Shown here piece by piece: positions 18,403-27,973 of a stretch of 64,000 bases of DNA (the stretch's first letter is position 1; each line of letters begins with the position of its first letter). The position numbers and the translations under genes are program-made. The DNA comes from Marinimicrobium koreense (GTDB lineage Bacteria; Pseudomonadota; Gammaproteobacteria; Pseudomonadales; Cellvibrionaceae). The notes below the pieces were generated by a model. The model was not told the origin of the DNA. It did not search any database and worked only from the letters and a program-made list of their open reading frames with translations. The stretch spans positions 1,240,001-1,304,000 of the forward strand of contig NZ_RJUK01000001.1 of assembly GCF_003762925.1 (NCBI RefSeq), written 5' to 3'.

Positions 18403-19434
18403 TCAGGCCTCGCTTTCCTCTTCTTCCTTCTCTTCGGCCTTTACCGGGATGTTCAGCAGTTCGCCGCGTACCCGCTTCTCCATCTCCTGGGCGATGGTGG
18501 GATTCTCATGAAGGAACTTCACCACGTTGTTTTTGCCCTGGCCAATCTTGTCGCCATTGTAGCTGTACCAGGCACCCGCCTTGTCCACGATGCCAAGCTT
18601 GACGCCGTAATCAATGACCTCACCGAAGCGGTTGATGCCCGTGCCGTACAGAATCTGGAACTCGGTTTGCTTGAACGGCGGTGCCACCTTGTTTTTCACC
18701 ACCTTCACTCGGGTCTCGTTCCCGATGACCTCATCGCCCTCTTTCACCGAACCAATGCGGCGGATATCCAGGCGAACCGAGGAGTAGAACTTGAGCGCAT
18801 TACCACCGGTGGTGGTTTCCGGGCTGCCGAACATCACACCGATCTTCATGCGGATCTGGTTAATGAAGATCACCAGGCAGTTGGCGTTCTTGATGTTACC
18901 GGTAATTTTACGCAGCGCCTGGGACATCAGGCGGGCCTGCAGGCCCACGTGCTGATCACCCATCTCGCCTTCAATTTCCGCCCGGGGCGTCAGCGCCGCC
19001 ACCGAGTCCACCACCAACACGTCAACCGCACCGGAGCGCACCAGCATATCGCTGACCTCCAGGGCCTGCTCACCGGTATCCGGCTGGGAGATGATCAGAT
19101 CATCCACATTCACGCCCAGTTTTTCGGCGTAAATCGGATCCAGCGCGTGCTCGGCGTCAATAAAGGCACAGGTACCGCCCTGGCGCTGGGCTTCAGCAAT
19201 CACCTGCAGCGTCAAAGTGGTTTTACCGGACGATTCCGGCCCGTAAATCTCTACCACCCGCCCCTTGGGCAGGCCACCAATACCGAGGGCGGCATCCAGC
19301 CCCAGAGAGCCCGTGGAAATGGCGGGAATCGCCACCCGCTCACGATCGCCCATGCGCATGACCGTGCCCTTACCAAATTGACGTTCAATCTGGCCTAAGG
19401 CGGCCTGTAGCGCTTTCTCTTTATTCGCGTCCAT
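18403..19434 (-). CDS. recA: Recombinase RecA
   Basis: Strand-exchange ATPase and SOS co-protease. The 343 residues contain the Walker A motif [10 protein letters not shown], the MAW core motif around [28 protein letters not shown], loop L2 ([25 protein letters not shown]) and a short acidic C-terminal tail ([12 protein letters not shown]). Two LexA-type sites and a promoter lie upstream. Gene order on the minus strand is pncC, recA, lipoprotein, recX. Confidence 0.99.
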   Translation of the reverse strand: MDANKEKALQAALGQIERQFGKGTVMRMGDRERVAIPAISTGSLGLDAALGIGGLPKGRVVEIYGPESSGKTTLTLQVIAEAQRQGGTCAFIDAEHALDPIYAEKLGVNVDDLIISQPDTGEQALEVSDMLVRSGAVDVLVVDSVAALTPRAEIEGEMGDQHVGLQARLMSQALRKITGNIKNANCLVIFINQIRMKIGVMFGSPETTTGGNALKFYSSVRLDIRRIGSVKEGDEVIGNETRVKVVKNKVAPPFKQTEFQILYGTGINRFGEVIDYGVKLGIVDKAGAWYSYNGDKIGQGKNNVVKFLHENPTIAQEMEKRVRGELLNIPVKAEEKEEEESEA

Positions 19435-19495
19435 CCGACACCTCGATCAATGCTGTGAAATTAGAACTTGAAATGGTTTCAATACAACTGCCGAC

Positions 19496-19523
19496 AGCAT
19501 ACACGAAAAACCTGTATGCGCAA
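19496..19523 (-). promoter_or_regulatory. Candidate recA promoter
   Basis: On the minus strand TTGCGC (19518-19523), a 16-base spacer and TATGCT (19496-19501), about 60 bases before the recA start. The -35 lies inside the first LexA box, as expected for LexA repression. Confidence 0.5.
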
Positions 19524-19527
19524 ACAG
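19512..19527. promoter_or_regulatory. LexA (SOS) box 1 of recA
   Basis: CTGTATGCGCAAACAG fits the CTG-N10-CAG pattern of the gammaproteobacterial LexA operator, with outer CTGT/ACAG symmetry. It overlaps the recA -35. Confidence 0.75.
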
Positions 19528-19530
19528 TAA

Positions 19531-19546
19531 CTCGATATTTATACAG
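19531..19546. promoter_or_regulatory. Probable LexA box 2, overlapping the pncC stop
   Basis: CTCGATATTTATACAG lies 3 bp after box 1, so the box starts are 19 bp apart. One half-site is perfect (TACAG), the other is CTC instead of CTG. It covers the pncC stop codon at 19539-19541. Confidence 0.55.
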
Positions 19547-20072
19547 TAGTCTTGCCGCCCGTAGTCAAAGCCAACAACTGCTGCAACGCGGCGGTCACGG
19601 TCTGCCCTCGCACGGCGGCCCGATCGCCTTCAAACCGATGCAGGTGAGCATCGCTGAGCAGCGCCTCGCCGCGCCGATACGCCCAGCCCAACCAGACGGT
19701 ACCCACCGGTTTTTCCTCTGAGCCACCTTCCGGCCCGGCAACGCCGCTCACCGCAATGGCCAGATCCGCGCCAGAAATCCGCGCCGCACCCTCCGCCATG
19801 GCGCGCACCACCGATTCACTGACCGCACCGTTCTGTATCAGCATCTGCTCGGGAACGCCCAACATGCGAACCTTGGCGTCGTTGGAATACGTCACCAGAC
19901 CATAGCCAAACCAGCCCGAACTGCCGGGAATGTCGGTGATCGCGGCGGCAATACCACCACCAGTGCAGGATTCCGCCGCGGCCACGGTCCAGTGGTTTGC
20001 CGTCAGCGCCTGTCCCAGGCGGGTCGCGAGGGCCTGCTGTTCGGCGGCGGAAGTGGTCAGGGGTTCGGTCAT
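19539..20072 (-). CDS. pncC: Nicotinamide-nucleotide amidase (CinA C-terminal family)
   Basis: Deamidates NMN to nicotinic acid mononucleotide in pyridine-nucleotide salvage. The 177-residue protein is the stand-alone CinA C-terminal domain: ALTANHWTVAAAESCTGGGIAAAIT, WFGYGLVTYSNDAKVRMLGV, GAVSESVVRAMAEGA and AVSGVAGPEGGSEEKPVGTVW. The ATG at 20072 begins MTEPLTTSAA; the upstream extension lacks family similarity. Upstream neighbour of recA, as in many gammaproteobacteria, and divergent from mutS. Confidence 0.95.
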   Translation of the reverse strand: MTEPLTTSAAEQQALATRLGQALTANHWTVAAAESCTGGGIAAAITDIPGSSGWFGYGLVTYSNDAKVRMLGVPEQMLIQNGAVSESVVRAMAEGAARISGADLAIAVSGVAGPEGGSEEKPVGTVWLGWAYRRGEALLSDAHLHRFEGDRAAVRGQTVTAALQQLLALTTGGKTTV

Positions 20073-20175
20073 GGGCTCAAGGTATGCCAGGCGCGAGACG
20101 AGTGCAAGCCCCGGATGAATTCCGTAGAATAGCGCAGCTTCCAATCACCCGATAACACCCAGGCAACGCCGTTTT

Positions 20176-22785
20176 ATGAGCAAAACATCCGACGCCCCAA
20201 GCCAGCACACGCCGATGATGCAGCAGTACCTGCGGATCAAGGCGGAGCATCCGCAGGAGCTGGTGTTCTATCGCATGGGCGACTTCTACGAATTGTTCTA
20301 CGACGACGCCAAGCGGGCCGCCGAACTGCTGGACGTGACCCTCACGGCCCGCGGCAAGTCCAACGGTGAGCCCATTCCCATGGCGGGCATTCCGTTTCAC
20401 GCCGCCGACGGCTACCTGGCCAAGCTGGTGAGGGCTGGCGTCTCGGTGGCCATCTGCGAGCAGATCGGCGATCCGGCGACGTCCAAGGGGCCCGTGGAGC
20501 GCAAAGTGGTGCGCATCGTCACGCCGGGCACCGTCAGCGACGAAGCCCTTCTGGACTCCGGTCGGGACAACCTGCTGGTGGCCCTGCACCAGCAGGGCGA
20601 CACCTATGGACTGGCGTCTCTGGATATCGCCAGCGGCCGTTTTTACGTGCTGGAGGTCGAGGGGCTGGACGCGGCCCTCGGTGAGCTGCAGCGACTGCGC
20701 CCGGCCGAGCTGCTGGTCAGCGATGACCTGACCACGCCCGAACTGCTGGAGAACCGCAAGGGCGTGCGCCGCCGGGGCCCCTGGGAGTTCGAGCTGGACA
20801 GCGCCCGACGCCTGCTGACCCAGCAGTTCGGCACCCAGGATCTGGCAGGCTTTGGTTGCGACCATCTGGACGCCGCCATCGCCGCCGCCGGCTGTCTGCT
20901 CAACTACGCCCGGGAAACCCAGCGCGCCGCCCTGCCCCACGTGCGCGGCCTGAGCCACGAAAACCGGGAGCAGGCGGTGATCATGGATGCCGCCACCCGG
21001 CGCAACCTGGAACTGGATATCAACCTCGGGGGTACCGAAGAAAACACCCTGTACAGCGTTCTGAACCGCTGCGCCACCGCCATGGGCTCCCGCCTGCTGC
21101 GCCGCTGGCTGAACCGCCCGCTGCGCGACCTGCCGATTCTGCAATCCCGTCAGGACGCAGTGGCGGAGCTGCAACACCAGTACACCTTCGAGGTGATTCA
21201 CCGGATTCTCAAACGCATCGGCGATATGGAGCGGATCCTCGGCCGCCTGGCCCTGCGTTCGGCCCGCCCGCGGGATCTCGCCCGGCTGCACGCCTCCCTG
21301 GCCTGCTACCCGGAGCTGCGCAGCGAGCTGGCCAAGCTCGGCGCGCCGCACCTGTCCGAGCTGGCACAACAGCTGGGAGAATTCCCCAAGGCCGTTGATC
21401 TGCTGGGACGCGCCCTGATTGAAAATCCACCGGTGGTCATTCGCGATGGCGGCGTGATCGCCGAGGGCTACGATGAAGAACTGGACGAGCTGCGCAATAT
21501 CAGCAACAACGCCGGCCAGTACCTGGTGGACCTGGAAACCCGGGAGCGAGAGCGCACCGGCATCAGCACGCTGAAGGTGGGCTACAACCGGGTGCACGGC
21601 TACTTTATCGAGCTCAGCCGCGCCCAGGCCGAACAGGCCCCGGCGGACTATATCCGCCGCCAGACCCTGAAAAACGCCGAGCGTTTTATCACCCCGGAGC
21701 TGAAAGAATTCGAGGACAAGGCGCTGTCCGCCAAAAGTCGCGCTCTGGCCCGGGAAAAGCTGCTCTACGATCAGCTGATCGACATTCTCAACGACGACCT
21801 GATCCCCCTGCAGCAGTCCGCCGCCGCCGTGGCGGAGCTGGACCTGCTGACCAATCTGGCCGAACGCGCCGACAGCCTTGGCTGGAGCCGCCCCATCCTG
21901 AACGCCGACCCCGGTATCGACATTCAGGGCGGGCGACATCCGGTGGTCGAGCACGTCAACGAAGCGCCGTTTGTTCCCAACGATCTGTGCTTTGGCGATC
22001 AGCGCCACATGCTGGTGGTCACTGGTCCGAACATGGGCGGTAAATCCACCTACATGCGCCAGGCGGCGCTGATCGCCGTGCTGGCCCATATCGGCAGCTT
22101 TGTGCCCGCAGCGGAAGCGAGAGTGGGCATGCTGGACCGGATCTTTACCCGGATCGGCTCCTCCGATGACCTGGCCGGTGGGCGCTCCACTTTTATGGTG
22201 GAAATGACCGAGACCGCCAACATTCTGCATAACGCCACGCCGCGCAGCCTGGTGCTGATGGACGAGATCGGCCGGGGCACCAGTACCTTTGACGGTCTGG
22301 CCCTGGCCTGGGCCTGCGCCCGCCATCTGGCGGAAAACGTCAAGGCGTACACCCTGTTCGCCACCCACTACTTTGAACTGACCCGGCTGCCCGACGAGCT
22401 ACCGGGCATCGTCAATGTCCACCTGGATGCCACCGAGCACCACGACAGCATTGTCTTTCTGCACAAGGTTCAGGAGGGGCCGGCGAGCAAGAGCTACGGC
22501 CTGCAGGTGGCCAAACTCGCGGGCATACCCGATGGCGTGCTGGCCCAGGCCAAGACCCAACTGGCGGAACTGGAGGGCGACGCCCAGCGCGGCAGCTCGA
22601 CTCCCCAGCCACCCAAACCCGAACCGGCACCGGCGGCCGACACGCCCGTTCAGGGCGGCCTGTTCGACAGCGCGCCCCACCCGGTGGTGGAAGCGCTGGG
22701 CGAGGTTCAGCCGGATGATCTCAGCCCCCGTGAGGCGCTGGAGCAACTTTATGCCCTAAAGGCGCTTATGACTGGCAAAAGCTAA
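20176..22785 (+). CDS. mutS: DNA mismatch repair protein MutS
   Basis: Recognises mismatches and starts methyl-directed repair. The 869 residues show the mismatch-binding Phe-x-Glu (F37, E39 in [12 protein letters not shown]), the connector and lever domains, the ATPase Walker A (GPNMGGKST, Lys623), Walker B/signature ([18 protein letters not shown]), and the C-terminal tetramerisation segment ([15 protein letters not shown]). Length is usual. A long open frame on the opposite strand is a shadow. fdxA follows 54 bp downstream on the same strand. Confidence 0.99.
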   Translation: MSKTSDAPSQHTPMMQQYLRIKAEHPQELVFYRMGDFYELFYDDAKRAAELLDVTLTARGKSNGEPIPMAGIPFHAADGYLAKLVRAGVSVAICEQIGDPATSKGPVERKVVRIVTPGTVSDEALLDSGRDNLLVALHQQGDTYGLASLDIASGRFYVLEVEGLDAALGELQRLRPAELLVSDDLTTPELLENRKGVRRRGPWEFELDSARRLLTQQFGTQDLAGFGCDHLDAAIAAAGCLLNYARETQRAALPHVRGLSHENREQAVIMDAATRRNLELDINLGGTEENTLYSVLNRCATAMGSRLLRRWLNRPLRDLPILQSRQDAVAELQHQYTFEVIHRILKRIGDMERILGRLALRSARPRDLARLHASLACYPELRSELAKLGAPHLSELAQQLGEFPKAVDLLGRALIENPPVVIRDGGVIAEGYDEELDELRNISNNAGQYLVDLETRERERTGISTLKVGYNRVHGYFIELSRAQAEQAPADYIRRQTLKNAERFITPELKEFEDKALSAKSRALAREKLLYDQLIDILNDDLIPLQQSAAAVAELDLLTNLAERADSLGWSRPILNADPGIDIQGGRHPVVEHVNEAPFVPNDLCFGDQRHMLVVTGPNMGGKSTYMRQAALIAVLAHIGSFVPAAEARVGMLDRIFTRIGSSDDLAGGRSTFMVEMTETANILHNATPRSLVLMDEIGRGTSTFDGLALAWACARHLAENVKAYTLFATHYFELTRLPDELPGIVNVHLDATEHHDSIVFLHKVQEGPASKSYGLQVAKLAGIPDGVLAQAKTQLAELEGDAQRGSSTPQPPKPEPAPAADTPVQGGLFDSAPHPVVEALGEVQPDDLSPREALEQLYALKALMTGKS

Positions 22786-22839
22786 GAATACTGCTAGAAT
22801 AAGCGCCCAAAATCCGAACCGTGTTAGCTGGAGTCCGCT

Positions 22840-23163
22840 ATGACATTTGTTGTTGGGGAAAACTGCATTAAATGCAAACACACAGACTGCGTTGAAGTCT
22901 GCCCCGTTGACTGCTTTTATGAAGGCCCCAATTTCCTGGTGATTCACCCGGACGAGTGCATTGACTGCGCTCTTTGTGAGCCCGAGTGTCCGGTGGATGC
23001 CATCTTCTCGGAAGATGAACTGCCCGAAGGGCAGGAAGTGTTCCTGGAGCTGAACGCCGAATTGGCGGAAGTCTGGCCCAATATTACCGAGAAGAAAGAC
23101 GCTCCGGCGGACGCCGAAGAGTGGGATGGTGTGGAAGGGAAACTGCAGTACCTCGAACGCTGA
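22840..23163 (+). CDS. fdxA: 7Fe ferredoxin FdxA
   Basis: Small electron carrier of 107 residues with one [3Fe-4S] and one [4Fe-4S] cluster. N-terminal ligands are in [18 protein letters not shown] and the second set in [17 protein letters not shown], followed by the long C-terminal tail typical of Azotobacter/Pseudomonas FdxA. The location mutS-fdxA-(rpoS convergent) is the same as in Pseudomonas. A strong terminator follows. Confidence 0.97.
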   Translation: MTFVVGENCIKCKHTDCVEVCPVDCFYEGPNFLVIHPDECIDCALCEPECPVDAIFSEDELPEGQEVFLELNAELAEVWPNITEKKDAPADAEEWDGVEGKLQYLER

Positions 23164-23192
23164 ACCGTCTGCACCGACAAATCTGCAGCCAC

Positions 23193-23225
23193 AAAAAAGC
23201 CGGGCCATCAAAGCCCGGCTTTTTT
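23193..23225. terminator. Strong bidirectional terminator between fdxA and rpoS
   Basis: AAAAAAGCCGGGC, a short loop, GCCCGGCTTTTTT: a GC stem with A- and T-runs on both sides, so it works for both convergent genes. Confidence 0.92.
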
Positions 23226-23248
23226 GTACCTCAGACAGAGGTACCGCA

Positions 23249-24256
23249 TCAAACGCTGAACAGCGCCTCGCTATTGAGCCCCTGCTTTTCGATGATTTCC
23301 CGCAACCGCTTCAGGGCTTCCACCTGAATCTGGCGCACCCTTTCTCGGGTCAATCCGATTTCATGGCCCACCTCTTCCAGGGTGCACACCTCATGGCCAC
23401 GCAACCCGAAACGCCGGGCCAGGACTTCACGCTGCTTTTCACTCAGGTCGTCCAGCCAACGATCCAGACTGTCATTTAGATCGCCATCCTGCATCAGAAA
23501 AGCGGGGTCGGAGTTGTTGATGTCCGGGATGGTGTCCACCACGGCCCGATCGGAGGCATTGCCCACCGGGCTGTCCACCGACGTGACCCGCTCATTCAGC
23601 CCCAACATACGCTCCACGTCGGCCACCGGCTTGTGCAACAGCGTGGCGATTTCATCCGAGGAGGGTTCGTGGTCCAGCTTCTGGGTCAGCTCCCGAGCCG
23701 CCCGCAGGTAGATATTGAGCTCTTTCACCACATGAATGGGCAGACGGATGGTGCGGGTCTGGTTCATGATCGCCCGCTCGATGGTCTGACGGATCCACCA
23801 GGTCGCGTAGGTGGAGAAGCGGAAACCCCGCTCCGGGTCAAACTTCTCGACCGCGCGGATCAACCCCAGGTTGCCCTCTTCAATCAGATCCAACAGGGCC
23901 AGACCCCGATTGACGTAGCGGCGTGAAATTTTCACCACCAGACGCAGATTGCTTTCGATCATCCGCTTCCGGGACGCCTCATCTCCACGCAGTGCGCGGC
24001 GGGCAAAATAGACCTCTTCCTCGGCGGTCAGCAAGGGCGAGAAGCCAATTTCGTTCAGGTAAAGTTGTGTCGCATCGAGACTTTTGGAGAAGTGATCGTC
24101 GGAGTGCCGATCAGCGGTGGCGCGCCCTCGTCGGGCGGAGGTGGGTGCTGCGGTGGTCGGTTCCTCTTCAACCACAACATCATCATTAAAATCAATTTCG
24201 TGAACCGCCGCGGCTGACTCACGATCCGCTTTTGTATCCCGTTCTTGCAGTGCCAT
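23249..24256 (-). CDS. rpoS: RNA polymerase sigma factor RpoS
   Basis: Stationary-phase and general-stress sigma factor. The 335 residues have an acidic N terminus ([11 protein letters not shown]), region 1.2 ([22 protein letters not shown]), region 2 ([32 protein letters not shown] and [19 protein letters not shown]), region 3, and region 4 with the helix-turn-helix ([20 protein letters not shown]). Length is as in Pseudomonas. Directly downstream of nlpD, so transcription probably comes in part from promoters inside nlpD, as known in relatives. Confidence 0.99.
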   Translation of the reverse strand: MALQERDTKADRESAAAVHEIDFNDDVVVEEEPTTAAPTSARRGRATADRHSDDHFSKSLDATQLYLNEIGFSPLLTAEEEVYFARRALRGDEASRKRMIESNLRLVVKISRRYVNRGLALLDLIEEGNLGLIRAVEKFDPERGFRFSTYATWWIRQTIERAIMNQTRTIRLPIHVVKELNIYLRAARELTQKLDHEPSSDEIATLLHKPVADVERMLGLNERVTSVDSPVGNASDRAVVDTIPDINNSDPAFLMQDGDLNDSLDRWLDDLSEKQREVLARRFGLRGHEVCTLEEVGHEIGLTRERVRQIQVEALKRLREIIEKQGLNSEALFSV

Positions 24257-24362
24257 AGATCACCCCTCGCTCTACATACGGCTCCTGGTGCCGCCCCTAT
24301 GGCATCCAACAGCCTTAACCCAAGTTATCGTTATACTGCGACACTATTGTTAACGTTTAGCG

Positions 24363-25160
24363 TTAACGTTTGGGTAGATACCCAATTGGGTCAACGGGTT
24401 TCCCATCACGCCGAATTTCAAAGTGCAGACGCACACTGTCGGTGCCACTGGAACCCATTTCGGCAATCACCTCTCCTGCTTTTACCGCGTCACCTTCGGC
24501 TACCTTCAGGCGACGGTTGTGGGCATAAGCGCTGAGGTACGTGTCATTGTGTTTGATGATCACGAGATTGCCATACCCACGCAGCCCGCTGCCCGCATAA
24601 ACCACTTGCCCTGCAGCAGCTGCTTGCACAGAGTCTCCCAATTTACCGCTGATATCAATACCCTGATTGAGCCCCGTAGAGGCGCCGAAGGCGGCAATCA
24701 CCCGCCCCTTCACGGGCCACCGCCAATCGGGGTTGCCCGCAACCAGGGCCGGGGCGGCAGACGCCTTTGGGCGAGATGTTTTATTTTCTTGACGGTCAGC
24801 AGGCGCTTTCGGGGTCGGCTTACTGGCGACTTTCGGGGGCGTCGCCCGTGGAGAGGGCCTGGAAGGCGCGGCCATATTATGCACATCGAGGCGCAGTGTC
24901 TGGCCGGGGTAAATGGTGAAAGGTGGGCTGATACCGTTGTGTTGCGCCAGCTTGCGGTGATCCACGTCGTAGCGCCAGGCAATGGAATAGAGCGTTTCTC
25001 CGGCGCTCACCCAGTGCTTCTGAATCTCCCGACCCGGCGGCTGGCCCCGCTCCACCACATCCGCCCGCTGGGTAGCGCAGCCTCCCAGAACCACCAAACT
25101 GATCAATATATAAACCAGTGGGCCGTATTTCCTCCAGCGGTGGGTTGACCAGTCCTGCAT
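24363..25160 (-). CDS. nlpD: Murein hydrolase activator NlpD, LysM/M23 lipoprotein
   Basis: Outer-membrane lipoprotein that activates the amidase AmiC during division. With the ATG at 25160 it has 265 residues and a good signal with lipobox VVLGGC; the frame opens earlier at a TTG (25214), which I reject. A LysM domain (VSAGETLYSIAWRYDVDHRKLAQHNG) is followed by a Pro/Ala/Lys linker and a degenerate M23/LytM domain (GASTGLNQGIDISG, GNLVIIKHNDTYLSAYAHN). The zinc-binding His is absent in GLNQGIDISG, as in E. coli NlpD, so it is an activator and not an enzyme. Upstream neighbour of rpoS. Confidence 0.95.
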   Translation of the reverse strand: MQDWSTHRWRKYGPLVYILISLVVLGGCATQRADVVERGQPPGREIQKHWVSAGETLYSIAWRYDVDHRKLAQHNGISPPFTIYPGQTLRLDVHNMAAPSRPSPRATPPKVASKPTPKAPADRQENKTSRPKASAAPALVAGNPDWRWPVKGRVIAAFGASTGLNQGIDISGKLGDSVQAAAAGQVVYAGSGLRGYGNLVIIKHNDTYLSAYAHNRRLKVAEGDAVKAGEVIAEMGSSGTDSVRLHFEIRRDGKPVDPIGYLPKR

Positions 25161-25271
25161 AAACACACTCACGTTAAGGGCTGATGCGAAGGCCCCGTTT
25201 ATTTGGATTCGCAATTAACGCCGGGCCCTTATTAGAAAATACTCTAAAATACGGGTTGCCACTGTGAATTA

Positions 25272-26216
25272 TTAATGAGTCGACCGTTTCGCCCAAAATT
25301 CCAGGGCGAGCACCAGCAACAACCCCAACGCCATGAGAACCAGAACCATTGCTGTCTGTGGGTCAGACCCGACAATATTCTCATAGTGCCACGGCACCAG
25401 GTTTTCCTGAACCAACGGTACCTGCTCACCGTGACGGTTGGTATAGGTCTCCAGAGTATGCTTCCAGGGCCAGATAATGTTCAACGAGCCCACCAGAAAG
25501 CCGGTCAGCACCGCCAGCGTCCGGTCATGATAATGTCGCAACAGCCAGCCCAGAAAGTGGGAAAACAGTAACAGGCCGGTCACACAGCCCGCGAGAAAGC
25601 ACGCCAGTATCCACCAATTCAGATCCACCACCGCCTGAATAAACACCGGGTACATCCCCATCAGCAGCAACAGGAAACTGCCGGAAACGCCGGGAAGGAT
25701 CATGGCGCATATTGCGATGCAGCCAGCGAGGTACACCATCCACCACTCGGCGGGCAGCTGAACCGGCTTGCCTACCGAGATTGCCAGCGCCACCAGGGTG
25801 CCAAGGCCCAGTCCCAACCAGATGACCGGAGAGCGAAGCGGCAGCTGTCGCCCGATATAAACGACCGACGCCACCACAAGTCCGAAAAAGAACCCCCAGA
25901 CCAGCAGGGGATGAAATTCCAGCAGATAGTGCACCAGATTCGCCAGGGAAAAGATGCTGAGCAGTACGCCGCCAAAGACCGTCAGCAGAAAGCCGCCATT
26001 GACGTGGCGCCAAAAGGCGGCCGTGCCCTGCCGCCGCCAGATGCCCAGCGCTGCGGGTGTCCAACGCCGCAGAGAATCGATCAATTCTTCATAGATTCCG
26101 GAGATAAACGCAATGGTCCCACCGGATACACCGGGAACCACATCAGCCGCCCCCATCGCCATCCCTTTCAGGCATAGAATCAGTCGGGCTTGCAGGGTCA
26201 TGGGAGTCCTTGTCAT
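25272..26216 (-). CDS. DUF368 membrane protein, probable polyprenyl-phosphate transporter
   Basis: Multi-pass inner-membrane protein of 314 residues with about eight to ten hydrophobic segments. It carries the two DUF368 repeat signatures, KGMAMGAADVVPGVSGGTIA and CAMILPGVSGSFLLLLMG. Members of this family (PopT) were reported in 2022, together with DedA proteins, to recycle undecaprenyl phosphate across the membrane; applying that here is by family. Unusually it lies inside the pcm-nlpD-rpoS group, 26 bp after pcm. Its relation to the NlpD amidase pathway would be functional (wall synthesis), not structural. Confidence 0.9.
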   Translation of the reverse strand: MTRTPMTLQARLILCLKGMAMGAADVVPGVSGGTIAFISGIYEELIDSLRRWTPAALGIWRRQGTAAFWRHVNGGFLLTVFGGVLLSIFSLANLVHYLLEFHPLLVWGFFFGLVVASVVYIGRQLPLRSPVIWLGLGLGTLVALAISVGKPVQLPAEWWMVYLAGCIAICAMILPGVSGSFLLLLMGMYPVFIQAVVDLNWWILACFLAGCVTGLLLFSHFLGWLLRHYHDRTLAVLTGFLVGSLNIIWPWKHTLETYTNRHGEQVPLVQENLVPWHYENIVGSDPQTAMVLVLMALGLLLVLALEFWAKRSTH

Positions 26217-26242
26217 TGGGCAGCAAAATCAGACATGAAACG

Positions 26243-26887
26243 TCAGCGGCTGGTGCCGGAGAGCAGCGGAACGAACTTGACCGGTTCGAGCACCTGGGTC
26301 ACAAAGTTCTCGCTGTCACCATCGCGAATGATCAGGTTGAGGGATTGGGTCTGATCGCCCACCGGGATAACCAGCACGCCGTTTGGCGCCAATTGATTCA
26401 GCAACCCCTGGGGAACAAAGCGCGGTGCGGCGGTGCTCAGGATACCGTCAAACGGCCCCGCCTCCGGCCAACCGAAACCGCCATCGGCGTGCTTGAGGTG
26501 AACGTTGCGCAACCCCAACTCCCGCAGCCGCTCACGGGCCTTATCCTGCAGAGGCTTGATCCGCTCGACGCTGTACACTTCGTCCACCAACTGCGCCAGA
26601 ATGCTGGTCTGGTAGCCTGAACCAGTGCCCACTTCCAGCACTTTGTGCAGTCGTTTGCCGGCGGCACCGAGCAGAATTTCCGTCATTCGAGCGACGATAT
26701 AGGGCTGGGAGAGTGTCTGGCCATAGCCGATGGGCAGCGCGGTGTCCTCGTAGGCGCGATGGGACAACGCTTCATCCAGAAACCAGTGCCGGGGCGTGTT
26801 GCGCAGAGTGTCCAGCACCTGCAGATTGGTGACGCCCTTGTCGGCCAGCCTTTGCACCAGACGCTCCCGCGTGCGCTGGGAGGTCAT
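26243..26887 (-). CDS. pcm: Protein-L-isoaspartate O-methyltransferase
   Basis: Repairs isoaspartyl residues in aged proteins using S-adenosylmethionine. The 214 residues start [18 protein letters not shown], the standard start in Pseudomonas relatives, from the ATG at 26887 after GGAAGG. A longer frame to 26947 adds an unrelated leader. Motif I is [40 protein letters not shown] binds substrate and cofactor. Usually next to surE; here surE is absent and truD is the upstream gene. Confidence 0.96.
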   Translation of the reverse strand: MTSQRTRERLVQRLADKGVTNLQVLDTLRNTPRHWFLDEALSHRAYEDTALPIGYGQTLSQPYIVARMTEILLGAAGKRLHKVLEVGTGSGYQTSILAQLVDEVYSVERIKPLQDKARERLRELGLRNVHLKHADGGFGWPEAGPFDGILSTAAPRFVPQGLLNQLAPNGVLVIPVGDQTQSLNLIIRDGDSENFVTQVLEPVKFVPLLSGTSR

Positions 26888-26971
26888 TCCCACACCTTCC
26901 AAATTAAGACTCGTCACTGCGTATTTCCCCGGAATTCTAGCCGTCAATATTGTTCTGATGAAAAGCGATCA

Positions 26972-27973
26972 CTATAGCACAGTGGCGCCCCGAGCTGCTT
27001 CCATCTGGGTCGTATCGAGCTGGGCCACCTCCGCCAGCAATGCGGTGGCAAAGGTCCCCGGCGGCAGGGCAAAAGACAGCACCATGTCGCCCTGCTCCCA
27101 GTGCCACGCCAGACCCTGTGGGTTCAGTGCCAGGGCGCGTCGCTCCTGGTTCAGGCCAACATGTTCCAGGCCGTCGCACCAGCCTTTCCAGGGTGCCAAC
27201 ACCCGGGATTCCAACTGAGCGGTCTGGGCGTCACTCATCAGTCGACCACGGCCCCAGAGCGGGCCGGAAGGTTCATCCTGCGGTTCGCCCGCAAGGCACT
27301 CAAGCCAGGTACCCTCACGCACACGTTCCGCCAGTACCTGATTGAACAGCCAGGAGCGGGCGGCGGACATCACCATGCCCCGCTGTTGGCGGTTCTTGAT
27401 ACGCTCACCCTCCACCAGCCAGCGCTGCGCCTGATGCAAGTTGCCCGCGTCTCGGCCAAAGCGCTGCTCACCAAAGTAGTTGGGCGCCCCCTGCTCCGCC
27501 ACCCGGGCCAGCGTCTGTTCAAGCCGTTCCAGGGCGCCATCTTCCAGGGCCTGCAGCGCCCGCAGTCGAATGACGAAGTGGTTGGCCTGGTGCTGGCCCC
27601 GGCGCAGCTTGCGCGAATGACGGGAGCAGCTGAGCACGGTGGGGCCGATCTGTTCCAATGCGGTCCAGTCGGGCTCCACGGCTTTGGGTTGATAGATACT
27701 GAACCACTGTGTGGTCACCGCGTGGCGATCCTTGAGGCCACAGAAGCCCACATCCCGACTGGTGACGCCGGCACAGCGCGCCAGTTGTCCGGCCACCCAG
27801 GCGGTGTTATCTCCGCGTTTGCGAACCTGAACCAGCCAGTGTTCGCCCTCGCCCTCAGGCTCAAACCCGAGAATTTCGTCCACTTGAAAGTCTTCCGGCG
27901 TCACCCGAAATCCGGCGGACACGCGGGGGCCGCCCCAGGCGGTGGGCATTCGGATGTCAAACTCGGGGGTCAT
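26972..27973 (-). CDS. truD: tRNA pseudouridine(13) synthase TruD
   Basis: Converts U13 of tRNA-Glu to pseudouridine. The 333 residues have the TruD-specific motifs: FRVTPEDFQVDEI at the N terminus, the catalytic Asp in GFCGLKDRHAVTTQWFS, and the insertion domain starting AEQGAPNYFGEQRFGRDAGN. Length is near the E. coli enzyme (349). It overlaps the upstream hydrolase gene by 4 bp, indicating coupled translation. Confidence 0.96.
   Translation of the reverse strand: MTPEFDIRMPTAWGGPRVSAGFRVTPEDFQVDEILGFEPEGEGEHWLVQVRKRGDNTAWVAGQLARCAGVTSRDVGFCGLKDRHAVTTQWFSIYQPKAVEPDWTALEQIGPTVLSCSRHSRKLRRGQHQANHFVIRLRALQALEDGALERLEQTLARVAEQGAPNYFGEQRFGRDAGNLHQAQRWLVEGERIKNRQQRGMVMSAARSWLFNQVLAERVREGTWLECLAGEPQDEPSGPLWGRGRLMSDAQTAQLESRVLAPWKGWCDGLEHVGLNQERRALALNPQGLAWHWEQGDMVLSFALPPGTFATALLAEVAQLDTTQMEAARGATVL

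Noticed and set aside
20077-22368. 763-residue open frame opposite mutS
   Set aside because: Shadow of mutS; composition artefact without motifs or ribosome site.
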